From Anastatus disparis (lineage: Eukaryota > Arthropoda > Insecta > Hymenoptera > Eupelmidae), in assembly GCA_017163975.1 (NCBI GenBank), contig JAFFSR010000246.1:107501-171500 (forward strand): 64,000 bases of DNA, written 5' to 3'. The translations under genes and the position numbers were made by a program. The notes under the pieces were generated by a model. It was not told where the DNA came from. It was given only the letters and a program-made list of their open reading frames with translations, and made no database searches. This document shows, piece after piece, positions 23,948 through 35,872 of this stretch (within the stretch, counting starts at the first letter, position 1; each line of letters begins with the position of its first letter).

Positions 23948-25926
23948 CGCTGCCAAGTGCTTTGGCGCAATGCTTTCTCATAGAGCTTATTAAGTTAAAG
24001 TGATTTGATTTTATTTTTTTAAATGTGATTACAATATAAAATACAATTTCTATTCAAGAAAAATTAGTAAATATGAGAGAGTGATTAGTAAATAGGAAGA
24101 GAGAGACAAGGATGGATGAAAATAGGGTCAAAATGAGGATCAATCTGAAAAAAGGACAAAGAGGAAGTGAGGAAGTAAGAAAAAAGTTAGTAAAAGCGTT
24201 AAATCAGAAATCAAAAGAAGTGATCACAGAGCTACGCTAAGAAAATTATTTTTTAAAAGCTTGTTTTATAAAGATAGCGCAAATAACTTGTATACAAATT
24301 TTAGAGCAAATCTATCGAGTAGTTTACGTAAAATGGAAAAAAAATGAAAAATGAAAATTTTTAAAAATTAAAACTAAGCTAAAGAAATTGGTTTTTAAAA
24401 GTCATAATTCTTTTGTCAGTTACAAATAATTCCCATGCAAATTTCAAAGCAAATTCATCAAGTAATTTATGTAAAATATAAAATAAATGAAAACTCGAAA
24501 ATTATTTTTAAATTCTTAAAATGGCTCTATAAAAAAAAATACTCTATGAATATCAATTTCCAATAGCTTCTTGTCTACTTATACAAAAACATTGGTTAAA
24601 TAAATAACATTTTCTTTTTAAAATTTCTTTTTCAAAATTTTAAAAATGCTCTAAAATTAAAACTACCTTATAAAAATCAATTTTTGAAAATTTCCCTTCT
24701 TTTGACTGTTGCAAATAATTTCCCTGTAAATTTTAGAACAAATCTATCGAGTACTTTACGTAAAATAAAAAAAAATAAGAAATAAAGAATCGAAATTTTT
24801 TTAAAAATCTTTAAAATCCTTTAAAATTATAACCACTCAAAGAAAATTAGTTTTTAAAAGCTTATTTTTTTCAGACAATAGCGAATTGATTGTACAAAAA
24901 TTTTGGGGAAAATTTATAGTATGGTTTACGCAAAATAGAAGATACATTAAAAATGAAAGTTTTTTTGATAATTTTCAAAATGCTCTAAAATTAAAGCTGC
25001 TCTGAGAAAATTTGTTTTCCAAAGCTTGTTTTCTTCAGACAGTAGCGAATAATTTGCATACAAATTTTGGAGCAAATCTATCAAATGGTTTTCGTAAAAT
25101 AGAAAAAAATTAAAAATAAAAATTAAAAAAAAAATTTTTTTAAATGCCTTAAAATTAAAAGTGCGCTAAGAAAATCAGTTTCAAAGGTTTTTCTTTTTTT
25201 GGCAGTCGAAAATAAGTTTCATACAAATTTTTAAGCAAATTCTTTGAGTAGTTTACGTAAAATACAACAAAAAATGAGAAATCGAAATTTTTTTAAAATT
25301 ACCAAAATGGCTATAAAATAAAAACTACGCTATGAAAACCAATTCTCAATAGCTTTCGCGCCAGTTGATCGAAAAATTGAATTGTATGGAAAATTTGAAG
25401 TAAATTCATTGAGTAGTTTTTAAGATTTTATTGGCTTAATAAATATAAACATTTTTTTCAAAAATTTCAAAATGCTCTAAAATTGAAACTAAGCTAAGAA
25501 AATCAGTTTTTAAAAATTTATTTTATCCGGGCAATCAGAAATAAATTCCATGCAAATTTTGAAGCAAATTCATCAAGTAGTAAACAAAAAAAAACCAAAA
25601 AACGAACAATCGAATTTTTTTTTTTTTTTTTTAAAACTTTAAAATGAAAACTACGCTGGAAGAACCAAATTATCAATAGCTTTCCAGCAAGTTAGACAAA
25701 AAAATAAATTTTATGCAAAATTAGAAGCGAATCCATCGAGTAGTTTTCGAGATACAATTTACTAACTGACATCATACAGACACACACACACACACACACA
25801 TACATACATACAGACATTTTCTGGTAACCGCTTTTTTCGACTCCCTGAGTTCAAATATGTACAAATTAATGAAAAAATAGAAAAAAATTTTTTTTATTGA
25901 TACAATGCTTCCTCTATGAGAAAGCA
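23948..25926. mobile_element. Helentron-like non-autonomous element, copy 2
   Basis: Same ends as 19005-20804 (CGCTGCCAAGTGCTTTGGCG at the left, CTATGAGAAAGCA at the right) and the same tandem body and (CA)n/(CATA)n tract. About 180 bp near 24055-24230 (AGAGAGTGATTAGTAAATAG and following) is unique to this copy. Confidence 0.65.
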
Positions 25927-25962
25927 AGAAGGTGTCATTCGTCATTGAAATAGTTTTTTTAA

Positions 25963-26346
25963 AAGCAGGCCGGAGTAGAATCTGATACCGACTGAGTGAA
26001 AATTGGGTTTTTTTGATATTTACTCAAATATTAATCGGTGTATCTTCAAATTAAAGGTTGAATGCAATAGATATTATTATTATAAACATCTATGCACAAG
26101 AAAAAGAATTCTACCGTTTTGTTTTTGAGAAAAGTAAGGAACGCAGAAGTAAAAGTTGATGTTTATAATATTTTCGCGTTCCTTACTTTTCTCAAAAATA
26201 AAGCGGTAGAATTTTTTTTCTTGTGCATACATATTTGTAATAATAATATCTATTGCACTTAAGCTTTGATTTGCAGATACACCGATTAATACTTGAGTAA
26301 ATAACAAAAATCTCAATTAGACAAGGACAGCGAATCCGGCCTGCTC
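25963..26346. mobile_element. TTAA-flanked MITE, family 2, copy 2
   Basis: The 384 bp run between TTAA 25959-25962 and 26347-26350. Left end AAGCAGGCCGGAGTAG, right end CGGCCTGCTC. The interior is a near-perfect hairpin (AATAGATATTATTATTA against its complement; AGTAAGGAACGC against GCGTTCCTTACT). Confidence 0.85.
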
Positions 26347-26350
26347 TTAA

Positions 26351-26788
26351 GGTGAATGACAATATAATTGTTTAGAATATTAATATTATCACTCACGTGT
26401 CACTAACTTTTGAGAGTGAATCCTGCATGGTTTTAACTTCGAAAAACTAAAAATATTAAATTTTTATGAACATAAAATATAGATTGGTAGTCAATACCGC
26501 TAATAGTTAAATAAATAAAAATATATGTTATGAAATGAAAAAATAGTTATATTAAAACGTTTTTATAAGTTTTACGGTAATAATAAAAGCATAAATTGAA
26601 CACGATAGATGTTGCAATGCTGTATGCTTCGAAAATTTTTATTTCTCATGTTGGCTAAGTTGCCTCAGAATCGGACGTGAACGCGGCGTTGACGGCGTCT
26701 GCTTTATTGACACGCACATAGATACGATAAAACATAATTTCAAAAAAATTTGTTTATTTGCATATTGCTATTTCAATTTTAATATAAA
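26351..26788. other. Interval upstream of the Mutator-like pseudogene
   Basis: No coding region recognised. It would contain the promoter and leader of the gene starting at 26789. Confidence 0.4.
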
Positions 26789-27259
26789 ATGCCTAAAGTG
26801 AAAAGTAAAAGATATTATTGGAGAGGCACTTTACTCTCTGAAAAAATATACAATCAACGATTAGCACAACAAAAAAGTGGTATTGCGTTACGTAAGAGTA
26901 CGTATGCGTTAGCAAAAATGAGAATGTTGAACAAGCTAAAAATGATATTCAAAATATTAAACCCACTGAAGAACAACAAACCGTAATGCCTGCAGAAGGA
27001 AGACATATTACTGAATTACCTTTTCTCGGGGAACAGTTATGGTGTCATAGCTGCAAAGAATGTTTATTTTTATCTAGCATTGAAAGCGAACAACGTCGAG
27101 GACTTGGGTCAATTTTATCAATTTGTTGCCATAAGTGTTTATTGATTAATATTGTTGCAACTGACGAGCAACATTCCACTGCTGAAAATTCTAATAAAAA
27201 GAATCGATTCGATGTAAACACGAAGCTTGGTATAGGTATTGTATCAGTTGCATAAGTTA

Positions 27260-29269
27260 CCCCAGTGAAAATGGTAAATGTATCCAAATCATACGAAAGT
27301 GTATCAAAGTGTATCAAAGTGTATCTAAGAGCGATATTTCGGACCAAATGTTAATACACTTTGGTACACTTTGATACACTTTCATACATTTTTATACACT
27401 TCCAAAAAAAAGTTTCTTGGTATCAATTTTTTATATTCGTTAATGATGTACACTTTGATACACTTTAATACACTTTTGCACATTTTCATATATTTTTTGG
27501 ACACTTTCATACACTTTGATACACTTTCATACATTTTTCTAATAAAGGAAAAATGTTGATTTTCTTGGATACACTTTTGCATACATTGATACACTTTTGC
27601 ACACTTTGATACACTTTTCGAAAATGTTGACTAAAATTAATTTCTACATTTGCTATGTGTTACACACTTTGATACACTTTTCGAAAATGTTGACTAAAAT
27701 TAATTTCTACATTTGCTATGTGTTACACACTTTGATACACTTTTGCACACTTTGATACACTTTGATATACTCTTGCACACTTTAATACACTTTGATACAC
27801 TTTCATACATTTTTCCAATAAAGGAAAAATGTCGTTTTTATTGGATACACTTTTGCATACTTTGATACACTTTTGCACACTTTGATACATTTTAAAAATT
27901 TTAACTAAAATAAATTTCTAGATTTGCTATGTGTTACACACTTTGATACATTTTTACACACTTTGATACATTTCGAAAAAAGTTAACTACAATTAATTTT
28001 TAGATTTGCTATGTGTTACACACTTTAATACACTTTTATTCATTTTTCCCATTTTTGAAATGCAAGAATAGTACATTATTCAGCAAAGGAGTTAATTCCA
28101 AAATACATTTAAGGCATTTTTAATTTACTCCCATGGTGAATATGCTATTTTTGCCATACCGGGCTAAAACTACCACTTCTGCGATTTTGAGCTGGGAGTT
28201 AAAGTAGTACTTTTGGACAGGATACGGCAAAAAAATATTATTTTGAATAATTGGTTATTGATACTTTCATATAATTTAAAACATTTAAAAAAATTGAAAT
28301 AGAAGCGTCTTTTTTATTTTAAAAGTATAATATTTTAGTGGTAATATAAATGAAGTATGAAGTAAAATAAAAAACGTGATTTAGTAAAATTATTTATTAT
28401 CTAGTTTAGAGATTTTCCCTTATTCCTTTCATGATGGGGCTTACAAAATATTTATCAGTACTGTGCATAATTATACATGGATTCGCAATATCATTCGGGA
28501 ATATAATTCTCAATTTTTACTCACATTATTTGTACAAGATTTTATATGATTAATTGTAACATCGCTCGTTGAAATAATGAATCCAGTATCTAATTGAATT
28601 TCAAACATTATTATAATAATATAATCAACGTAAGAATGTGTTATTTTACATATTCGGGAAATTACTCCATATTTATTATTATTTGTTTGTAAAATACAAT
28701 CATTAATTCTCTTTTTTTGGAATACTGTGATGATGTGTATCGACAACCGTTATAAATAAACCTATTATAAGACACACATTCAGTTATCTTACTCACATCA
28801 AAATTGTATTAATAGCTTGAAATTCTTTTTCAAGCTATTAATTTACACACTTTTCAAGCTATTAATAGCTTGAAAAGTGTGTAAAAGTGTATCAACGTGT
28901 ACAAACGTGTGCAAAATAAAACAAGAAAAGGTTAATACTCAGAAGTGTATCAAGATGTACCATAGTATATTAAAGTGTATGAAAGTGTGTAAAAGTGTAT
29001 CAAAGTGTGTCAAAGTGTATCAAAATGTGTCAAAGTGTATAACATCAAAAAAATTGAGGAAATTTAATTTCAGCTCACTTTTTAAGAAATGTACCAAAGT
29101 GTACCAAAGTGTATCTAAGTGTATCAGAGTGTATCAAAATGGATCGAAAATAAGGTCTGAAAAATCGCTCTTAGATACATTTTCATACACTTTGATACAT
29201 TTTTGTATGCTTCAATACACTTTCATACACTTTTATACATTTTGATACACCGAAAAATTTCCATTCGGG
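27260..29269. mobile_element. 2.0 kb element with GTGTATCAAA subterminal arrays, in an intron
   Basis: Sits inside the first intron (27230-29320) of the Mutator-like gene. Ends are CCCCAGTGAAAATG and, inverted, CCCGAATGGAAATT, each preceded by TA. Both flanks carry dense arrays of CACTTTGATACA-type units: at the left mostly in one orientation (27360-28045), at the right in both (28860-29255). The phrase TCTAAGAGCGAT occurs inverted at both ends (27324 and 29165). Internally, a hairpin AATAGCTTGAAA lies near 28810-28875. The frames here only read the repeats. The repeated motifs look like subterminal transposase-binding sites. Confidence 0.7.
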
Positions 29270-29526
29270 TAATGAAAATTGTATTCTTATATTTAAAATA
29301 TAATTATTTATTTGACATAGGACTATTAGACAGTGGAATCGGGTTCACAAATTTAAATAAGTTATTGACAGCGTTAAATATATCTCAAATAGATTTTAAA
29401 ACATAAAAGATACGAAGAAGAAACAGGAAAAGCTACCGAATGTCTTGCTAAAATAAGCTGTGAAGATGCAACTGAGTTGGAGCGAAAATTAATGTTGGAG
29501 AATCTTGCAAATCTTAAACAACAATG

Positions 29527-29942
29527 GTAATTATTGTTATTATAGAATCAAGTGCATTATTTTAATATTTTTTTCATGTGGTCGTAACACATCATAGAAC
29601 TTTTAATCAAATTACCATGATTTTGTTTTAGTGATTTTTTTCATGTTGCATATTAAGTTTTAAAAAATTGTACATAATGAAACCCTAATGAAATGACAGT
29701 GATTTTTTTTATGTTGTGTATTAATAATATAAAAAAAATTGTTAATAATTAGATTTTAATCAAATAACAGTATATTTTTTAAACATTTTTTTTTGCTATA
29801 CTAACATATTTTTTAGATGTGTTTACAAATGACTGCAATAAAAATCTGAATCCTAAAAAAATGTGTAGACATTAACCTTGTATCATTATACGTTTTATAA
29901 ATTTTTTGTTATCACAATATTTCATTAATACATTATTTTCAG
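29527..29942 (+). other. Intron of the Mutator-like gene
   Basis: GTAATT at the start and TTATTTTCAG at the end. Joining 29526 to 29943 keeps the frame through the Trp codon. AT-rich, no gene. Confidence 0.75.
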
Positions 29943-30534
29943 GCCTGAAAATATTAATAATTGTTTTAACACGTCTTTAAGTGAAGAGGCTCCAACAACA
30001 TTTGATAATGTGATTCAATTGACAGTATCTTATGATATGAGACGGAGTACTCGAGGTGACGACCGAAATTATGATAGCCTTAACGGCTACGGTGCTATTG
30101 TTGGATTGTATTCTCAAGCAATATTAGATTATTCAACATGTAATTGCAAATGTAAAAAATGCGACAACGGATACAGTCCATTTGATCATGATTGCAGACT
30201 TAACTTCTATGGATCAGCAAAAGCTATGGAAGATCATGCTGCCAATAAACTTGTCATTGTAAGTGATGTTCTAAAATCCAAAAACGTGGAAATTGGTATT
30301 TTCATTGGTGATAATGACAGTTCTGCTATTGCTGCTTGTCGCCAAGGTGCTTCTCATAAAATAAGCAAATTGTCTGATATTAATCACACATCAAAAGGTG
30401 TAAAAAAAGAATTATATGCTATTGAAAAAGAGCATCGTGAACTGAAAACAGATAGTATAAAATACTTGCATAGATGCTTCACTTATGCTGTAGCACAAAA
30501 TAAAGGGAACAGTAGAGGTATGGCTGCAGCTATT

Positions 30535-30892
30535 TTTTTTCTTTTTTTAAAAAAAAAGATTAATATATAAAGGATATTGTCCTCTATATGATTAACCTTT
30601 TTCCATGGTGAAGTCGAGGGAGTTCCCGCCCGGTACCGTTTAACACATTACATCAGGCTAGAACTGTCAGACCCACCATACCGAAAACTTTGACTACCGA
30701 TGGATAGTCAGCCACTTTTGTGACCAACAATCAACCGATACCCAATGAGGTCGGATTTTTAAGAGTCGCGATATAAAATGGCACATACACTATTTTTCTT
30801 TCGAAAAAAATTTAGAGGTACCTGGCCAGGATTCGAACCCATGCCCTCCGCGTTGAAGGCAAGAGCTCTATCCATTACGCCACCGCGCTCTC
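30535..30892 (-). mobile_element. Full tRNA-derived SINE with 16 bp target-site duplication
   Basis: Flanked by identical TATGGCTGCAGCTATT at 30519-30534 and 30893-30908. The head on the minus strand (30889-30818) has a consensus A box (TGGCGTAATGG) and a perfect B box (GGTTCGAATCC); the loop centre reads CTTCAAC, anticodon TTC (Glu-like). A ~280 bp body follows and the 3' end is an A/T homopolymer tail. It splits the coding sequence of the Mutator-like gene exactly between the codons of GMAAAI and RCIPYH. Confidence 0.93.
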
Positions 30893-31654
30893 TATGGCTG
30901 CAGCTATTAGATGCATACCATATCATGCACTTAATAATCATGAGAAGTGTGGTCATTGGTGTGGTAATGTAAATGATAAGGAAAATTATGATCATAAAAC
31001 TATTCCTGGTGGATTCACAGATATGAATTTATTTGAAAAATTAAAAAATATCTTTGATAAATTAGCTGGTAATACTGACAAATTTTTGGTTGGTGCTTCA
31101 AGCAATGTTAACGAAAGTCAACGTCAATGCAAGTATGGCTTTTAAAGTGCCAAAATCAAGATGTTTGAGTTTATCTACATCATCTGATTATCATTTTGCT
31201 GCAGTTGTTTGCCAAAAAAATATTGGTGATTCTTATACCGGCAACCTTGCTATGAATTTACGCTTATCTCCTGCAAAACATCATAAAAAGTATATTTCAA
31301 GAATCACAAAAATTAAAAATAGTAGAACCTCACTTATCAAAACACAAACTTACAAGAAAAATAAAATTTTATTGTGAAAAAAAAATCTGCTTTGCGACAT
31401 AAGAAAGAAAAACTTGAAGGAACAACTTATCAAAGTAATTCAACTTTACTCACTCAGCCCGCTGTACAGGAAATATCATGTTTAAGCGATGATGATGAAG
31501 GTACATTACAAGAAAATTGTCCTATAATATATTTTGATTTGGAAACAAGTGGCCTTCATAGTGAATGTGATATTTTGCAAATAGCTGCTAAATGCTGTTC
31601 ATGGTTTGAGAAAGTACGATGGAGATTTAATGTTACACTTTTATTTAATTGTTA

Positions 31655-31741
31655 CCCTCACAGCATGAAAGGTTGCTGCAAGGTTTCAGTAATGAAATTA
31701 TCATTACTGAAATCTTGCAGCAACCTTTCATGCTGTGTGGG
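31655..31741. mobile_element. 87 bp near-perfect palindrome with TA flanks
   Basis: Left half CCCTCACAGCATGAAAGG..., right half CCTTTCATGCTGTGTGGG, centre near 31698, flanked by TA at 31653-31654 and 31742-31743. It interrupts the exonuclease region of the Mutator-like pseudogene. The ends resemble the CCCACATAGCA termini elsewhere in the window. Confidence 0.8.
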
Positions 31742-31907
31742 TAGCATAGAAATTAGGAAAAAGCTTGTAAGAGAGAATATAACTATTGGTATCTTAAAAG
31801 ATACGTATACTATTTCAGGAATGTTGGAAGTTTCTAAATTGTTGAGTAGAAATAAAAATAATAAGCCAATTGTCACGGCTCATAAACTGATAATAAAAAA
31901 ATTGTAG

Positions 31908-32057
31908 AATGGTTACAAGAAAATACCTTATTCGCTCCGAGCTTTTAATAAAAGTAGACCGCAGCGATTCTAGCGGCATATTTTATAACTTCATACTAGC
32001 ATAAATACACGACCGAGTATACAAGTTACAAGATAAATTCTTTGTTTTGATTGAAAA
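31908..32057 (+). promoter_or_regulatory. Leader region of the THAP transposase gene
   Basis: About 150 bp between the end of the Mutator-like remains and the ATG at 32058. The left end of the two-gene transposon should lie here; the phrase AGTAGACCGCAGCGATT at about 31949 is a possible terminus, but no inverted partner was found. Confidence 0.35.
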
Positions 32058-33877
32058 ATGGATAAAAAACAAAAAAGTAAGTAAAATATTCAACATAATT
32101 TATCCATAATCAATATGCAGTAATTATTGACTCACAAGATCAATAATAATGGTAATGATACATTGCTTTTTACATGATGTATATAACCTAAAATTTTTAG
32201 AGAGTTCTGCTCCAGTCTGCTGTGTATTTGGCTGCAATAACAGAGCCAATGACTCCAATATTCAGTTTTATAATTTTCCAACAAACAATCCATTATATCC
32301 TCACCGAGCGGAAAGACGTAAAACGTGGCTCAGAGCATTAAAATTAAAAAAGTAAGTATTCATTATTGATGTGAATTTATCTAAATAAAAGTGATATGCT
32401 AAATGAATATATTGTTTACAGTGTTGATGGATCTGTTTGGATACCTACAAAAAATGACAGGATTTGTAGTCATCATTTCATAGGCAACAAGAAATCTGAG
32501 GATCCTCGTAGCCCCAACTACAGCCCTACAATATTTCCTGAAACATATAATATTAGTCAACAGGGTCAAAAAGCAGCTTTGGAAAGGTGATTGATATATT
32601 AATGTATATTACTTACAAATAATATATATTTATTATGTAGTGTTATATAACTATATTAATTAATATATTTTAGACACAAGCGATCAATAAAAAGGCTAAG
32701 CAGAGAGGATACGTCAGCTGAAAGCAAAAAAGTAAAGTCATCTGTTGATAATTCATTAGTCCAAGAATATCCGATGGAACAGTCATTGCTAGATTCACCA
32801 AATATTATAGATAAAAATTTTGATGACATCACTATGAAACCCCTACAAGTGGATCAAAGTACTCAAGTCAATTTTATGGATGATGAATTAGAATATCAAG
32901 ATATATTTATTTGTAATAGGATAATATTATCTACAAAGTGTGAAGCAGAAACACAATGTTATTTGCCAGAATTTAAAAAAAATACTAAGATCTGTGTTGT
33001 TGAAAAGTGCAAAACTTGTGAAAAAAAAGAAAAAGAAAAAAATACTGAAGAGATAAATGAACAATTATTATGTGATGATGGATTTCATGGATACAGAAGC
33101 ATTGAACATGAACAAGGACTAATTGATTTATGTGGAGTAACCAGAAAATCATTTGAACTTCTTTTAAAAATATATTCTACACGACACAAATTAGTTTTAC
33201 CAGAGGATTCAAGACAGAAAATTGGTGATCAAGATAATCTTGTTATATTCTTGATGAAAATGAAATCAGGATTAACTTTTTCTGCTTTGAGTAAAATTTT
33301 TAAAATTAATCGAAGAATTGTTTCAAGAACATTTTACTCCATACTTGAATATTTATCTTTAGCATGCAAAACCTTTGTTTACTGGCCTGATCGATTAGTT
33401 GTGGATGAAGCTATGCCTGAAGTATTTAAACCTGATTACAGTCGATGCAGAGTAGTAATTGATTCAACTGAGTTTATCGTAGAACAGCCTCCAACAGTTG
33501 AACAAAGAGTGCAGTTTTATTCTCACTACAAAAAAGGTTTTAGAATTAAAGCTGTGATTGGATGTTTACCAAGTGGATTAATATGCTTTATAAGTAAGTG
33601 TCATGGTGGAAGAGCAAGTGATGCTCAGATTACAGTTTCATCTGGTTTATTAGATTTGTTGGAACCTGATGATATGGTCTTAGCGGATAAAGGTTTTCTA
33701 CAGATAAAAACCCTACTTGACGAACAAGGGAAAAACATTGTCCTTGTGATGCCACCTTTTTTACATAATGAGCAGTTTTCAGAAGAAGAAGTTAAAGAAA
33801 CGTATAAAGTTGCTAGAGTACGTATACACATAGAAAGAATTATGCAGAGAATAAGAACTTACAAAATAATTGTTTAA
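32058..33877 (+). CDS. THAP-domain / DDE_Tnp_4 transposase (ISL2EU/Harbinger-like)
   Basis: A four-exon model with consensus splice sites: 32058-32076, 32201-32351, 32422-32586, 32674-33877, adding to 512 codons. The N-terminal THAP zinc finger is C2CH: VCCVFGC, then RICSHHF, with SPTIFPE as the AVPTIF-like box. A Cys-rich linker follows (EKCKTCEKKE). The C-terminal DDE_Tnp_4 catalytic domain has Asp 375 (VVIDSTEF), Asp 450 (LADKGF) and Glu 499 (HIERIMQRI). The stop at 33875 looks premature: the next frame continues 33876-33971 with plausible family C-terminal sequence (DMLPYCDDI), so a one-base frameshift has probably removed about 30 residues after the catalytic Glu. It is convergent with the SWIM-YqaJ gene. 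The enzyme would excise and insert its own transposon. Confidence 0.85.
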
Positions 33878-33971
33878 GTTTACGAGTGATATGTTACCTT
33901 ACTGTGATGATATACTATTTATGACCTGCGTTCTTGTAAATTTACAACCACCCATTATTAAAGAAAAATAA

Positions 33972-34258
33972 AATCGTATTAATGTTCTAAATATATTTGT
34001 AAATATATAAAACAATGTATCTCAATTTCTCACAATTAATTATAATAAAATAAAAGTTTTGATTGAAAAATGTCTTTATTATTTAAATCTATTTTTATAA
34101 GATTTTATAAAATATTTATTTTTAAAGTTACATCTTTTTAATCACATACATCTTTGATTTTAGCTTTATAAAATTCTATAATATTTAATAAATAACTTAT
34201 TTTTATTAAAATATCAAACAATTTTTAAAAATTAAAAGTTTTTACAAGTATTTTATAT
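33972..34258. terminator. Shared 3' region of the convergent transposon genes
   Basis: AT-rich, with AATAAA at about 33966 and 34047 for the plus-strand gene and several TTTATT (AATAAA on the minus strand) near 34128-34200 for the other. No coding. Confidence 0.45.
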
Positions 34259-35757
34259 TCAAATTCTTTGTGTATTAGAATCACAATTTTCCTTTTCTTT
34301 ATTGTTTAGCTTTGGTAAAAAGTGATAAAAGTAAAATTTTTCTAACTTGGTGATGATATTTTCTAAAAATATATCATCTCTTGACACATTGACTAGAGTA
34401 CTTCCTTTCGGAGACCAAACATATAACTCACATGTAGCAATACCTGTTGCGTACATTAAGATTTGACATTGGGTATAGTATTGATGTGATTTTTTCAAAC
34501 ATGACACACCATCTTCAAATGTCAAATAGGAAACATTGAACTGCTGAGTTATTTCATCGAATACTGATTTTGATCTACATGAATAAGGGCATTTTATTTC
34601 TAATATTTTCATAATGTTTACATTTCCTCTGTCCATTACAACTCCATCAGCACTAACACATAGCCAGGGTTGTGTTGGCATGACGAAAATTTCAACATGT
34701 ATGACTTGATTCTTATAAATCTCTTCATTCTCTTTAATGGCATTTTTCTCATTTTTCTTTCCATACTCAATCGCTAGAGACTTGAGATCTTTAGATTCAA
34801 TGTTACAGAAATCTTCAGCTAGCGTACTTAAATCTTTTTTAGATTTGGTTTTTATTTTATAAGCTTTAGAGCTAGCACTTATTCTTAATCTTCTAATATT
34901 GTACCAAAGCTTGCTTTTACTTTGCTCAACAGTTTCAATACATACAGCAATAATTTTACTTTCTGCCATGAAAATTTTGGAATCATAAAATATTTTATCT
35001 TCTGGATTTATATTAATATTTGAAATAAACTTAACAACACATGTAGTTGTAGCACTGATCAATAAACGTATACAGTTTTTCAATTCTAATAGACGTTTTT
35101 CTTCAATACTTTGCTGTTCTAATTTCTTACAAGCAGAGTTCTCTAACAATTCTTCCTTATTGCAATTTTCAATATAAACTGATCTCCTTAAAGGACAGTT
35201 AATGTCTTTTAAATCATCATATGCTAGAATATATGGCTGAACGTCAATACATTTTGTGCAATTTTTAAAAACATCTTGGAGAACAAGAGGTTTGGCGTAC
35301 ACATCCTTTCAAGCTGCTTGTCAGTGGGTTTCCCCCATTCTTGTTCGAAAGAGACTCACTTCGATGAGTGTTAATATAATAAATTAAACTGTAAATGTGT
35401 TTACACTGATACATACTTCCAGAAACACAATTGCAAGTACCATGAGTTACATGACGAGAACTATTTAACTGAAATAGTTCATTTATAATTATTATCTGTC
35501 ATATTATATCCTATTAAAGTCATAGAAAACAAATTATATTAAAAAATTACCTCTAATTTCACTGAATAAGGATGTAAATTCACTGAAGTAGTTCGGACAA
35601 CACTGCCACGAATAAGTCGACTGCCATTAATACCTATTAATTCTTCTGTTCTTCTCACATGATGAACAGCTAATTTCTTCCCCTTATTTATTTTTTGTAA
35701 ATCGAAATCGATAGAATGTGTAATCAGTGCAAATCCTGTGCGAATAACTTGATCCAT
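34259..35757 (-). CDS. SWIM zinc finger / YqaJ-type nuclease, second gene of the transposon
   Basis: Exon 1 is 35757-35551 (69 codons; donor GAG|GTAATT) and exon 2 begins at 35468 after ATTTCAG. The start of exon 2 carries a SWIM finger, TCNC then QCKH (CxCxnCxH). The long frame 35302-34259 (347 residues) is a YqaJ/lambda-exonuclease-like nuclease: RISAS near its start, SADGVVMDRG with Asp, EIKCPYSC with Glu and Lys, and a QCQILMYATG helix. Between 35370 and 35300 the reading needs two frame changes to join the SWIM and YqaJ parts, so this copy is probably damaged or the assembly has small errors. In ISL2EU-type elements a YqaJ protein accompanies the transposase; its exact role is not established to my knowledge. 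Confidence 0.75.
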
Positions 35758-35872
35758 TGAATCAGCTGATCACACCAATAAATATTATTCAATCGGATTC
35801 AAAATTGGGTTACAAATTTTACTCAAATTATTTTTTTACACTTTTTAAATACATTTAAATTATACATAGTTA

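Larger units (their letters stand above)
26789..31907 (+). pseudogene. Mutator-like transposase / DEDDh exonuclease gene, broken
   Basis: Exons can be traced. Exon 1 is 26789-27229 (donor CTTG|GTATAG; one frameshift near 26930); exon 2 is 29321-29526 (acceptor ACATAG|; frameshift near 29403; donor AATG|GTAATT); exon 3 starts at 29943 after TTTTCAG. The N-terminal part has the Mutator-like pattern with paired cysteines (LWCHSCKECLFL, SICCHKCL) and QRRGLGSIL. Exon 3 has SYDMRRSTRG, CNCKCKKCDNGY, FIGDNDSSA (likely catalytic Asp) and HEKCGHWCGN. After frameshifts near 31115 and 31370 comes YFDLETSGLHSECDILQIA, the Exo I motif of DEDDh exonucleases. A SINE (30535-30892) and a palindrome (31655-31741) split the coding sequence. 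I recognise the family (Mutator-like transposase with exonuclease tail). No terminal inverted repeats were located, so it may be a domesticated or stranded copy. Confidence 0.8.

Noticed and set aside
27282..29255. CRISPR-like short repeats (CACTTTGATACA)
   Set aside because: Spacing is irregular and spacers are not unique; orientation flips, and the setting is a eukaryotic transposon.
30778..30995. Pair of overlapping frames at a tRNA-like site
   Set aside because: Both are translations of the SINE head, not proteins.
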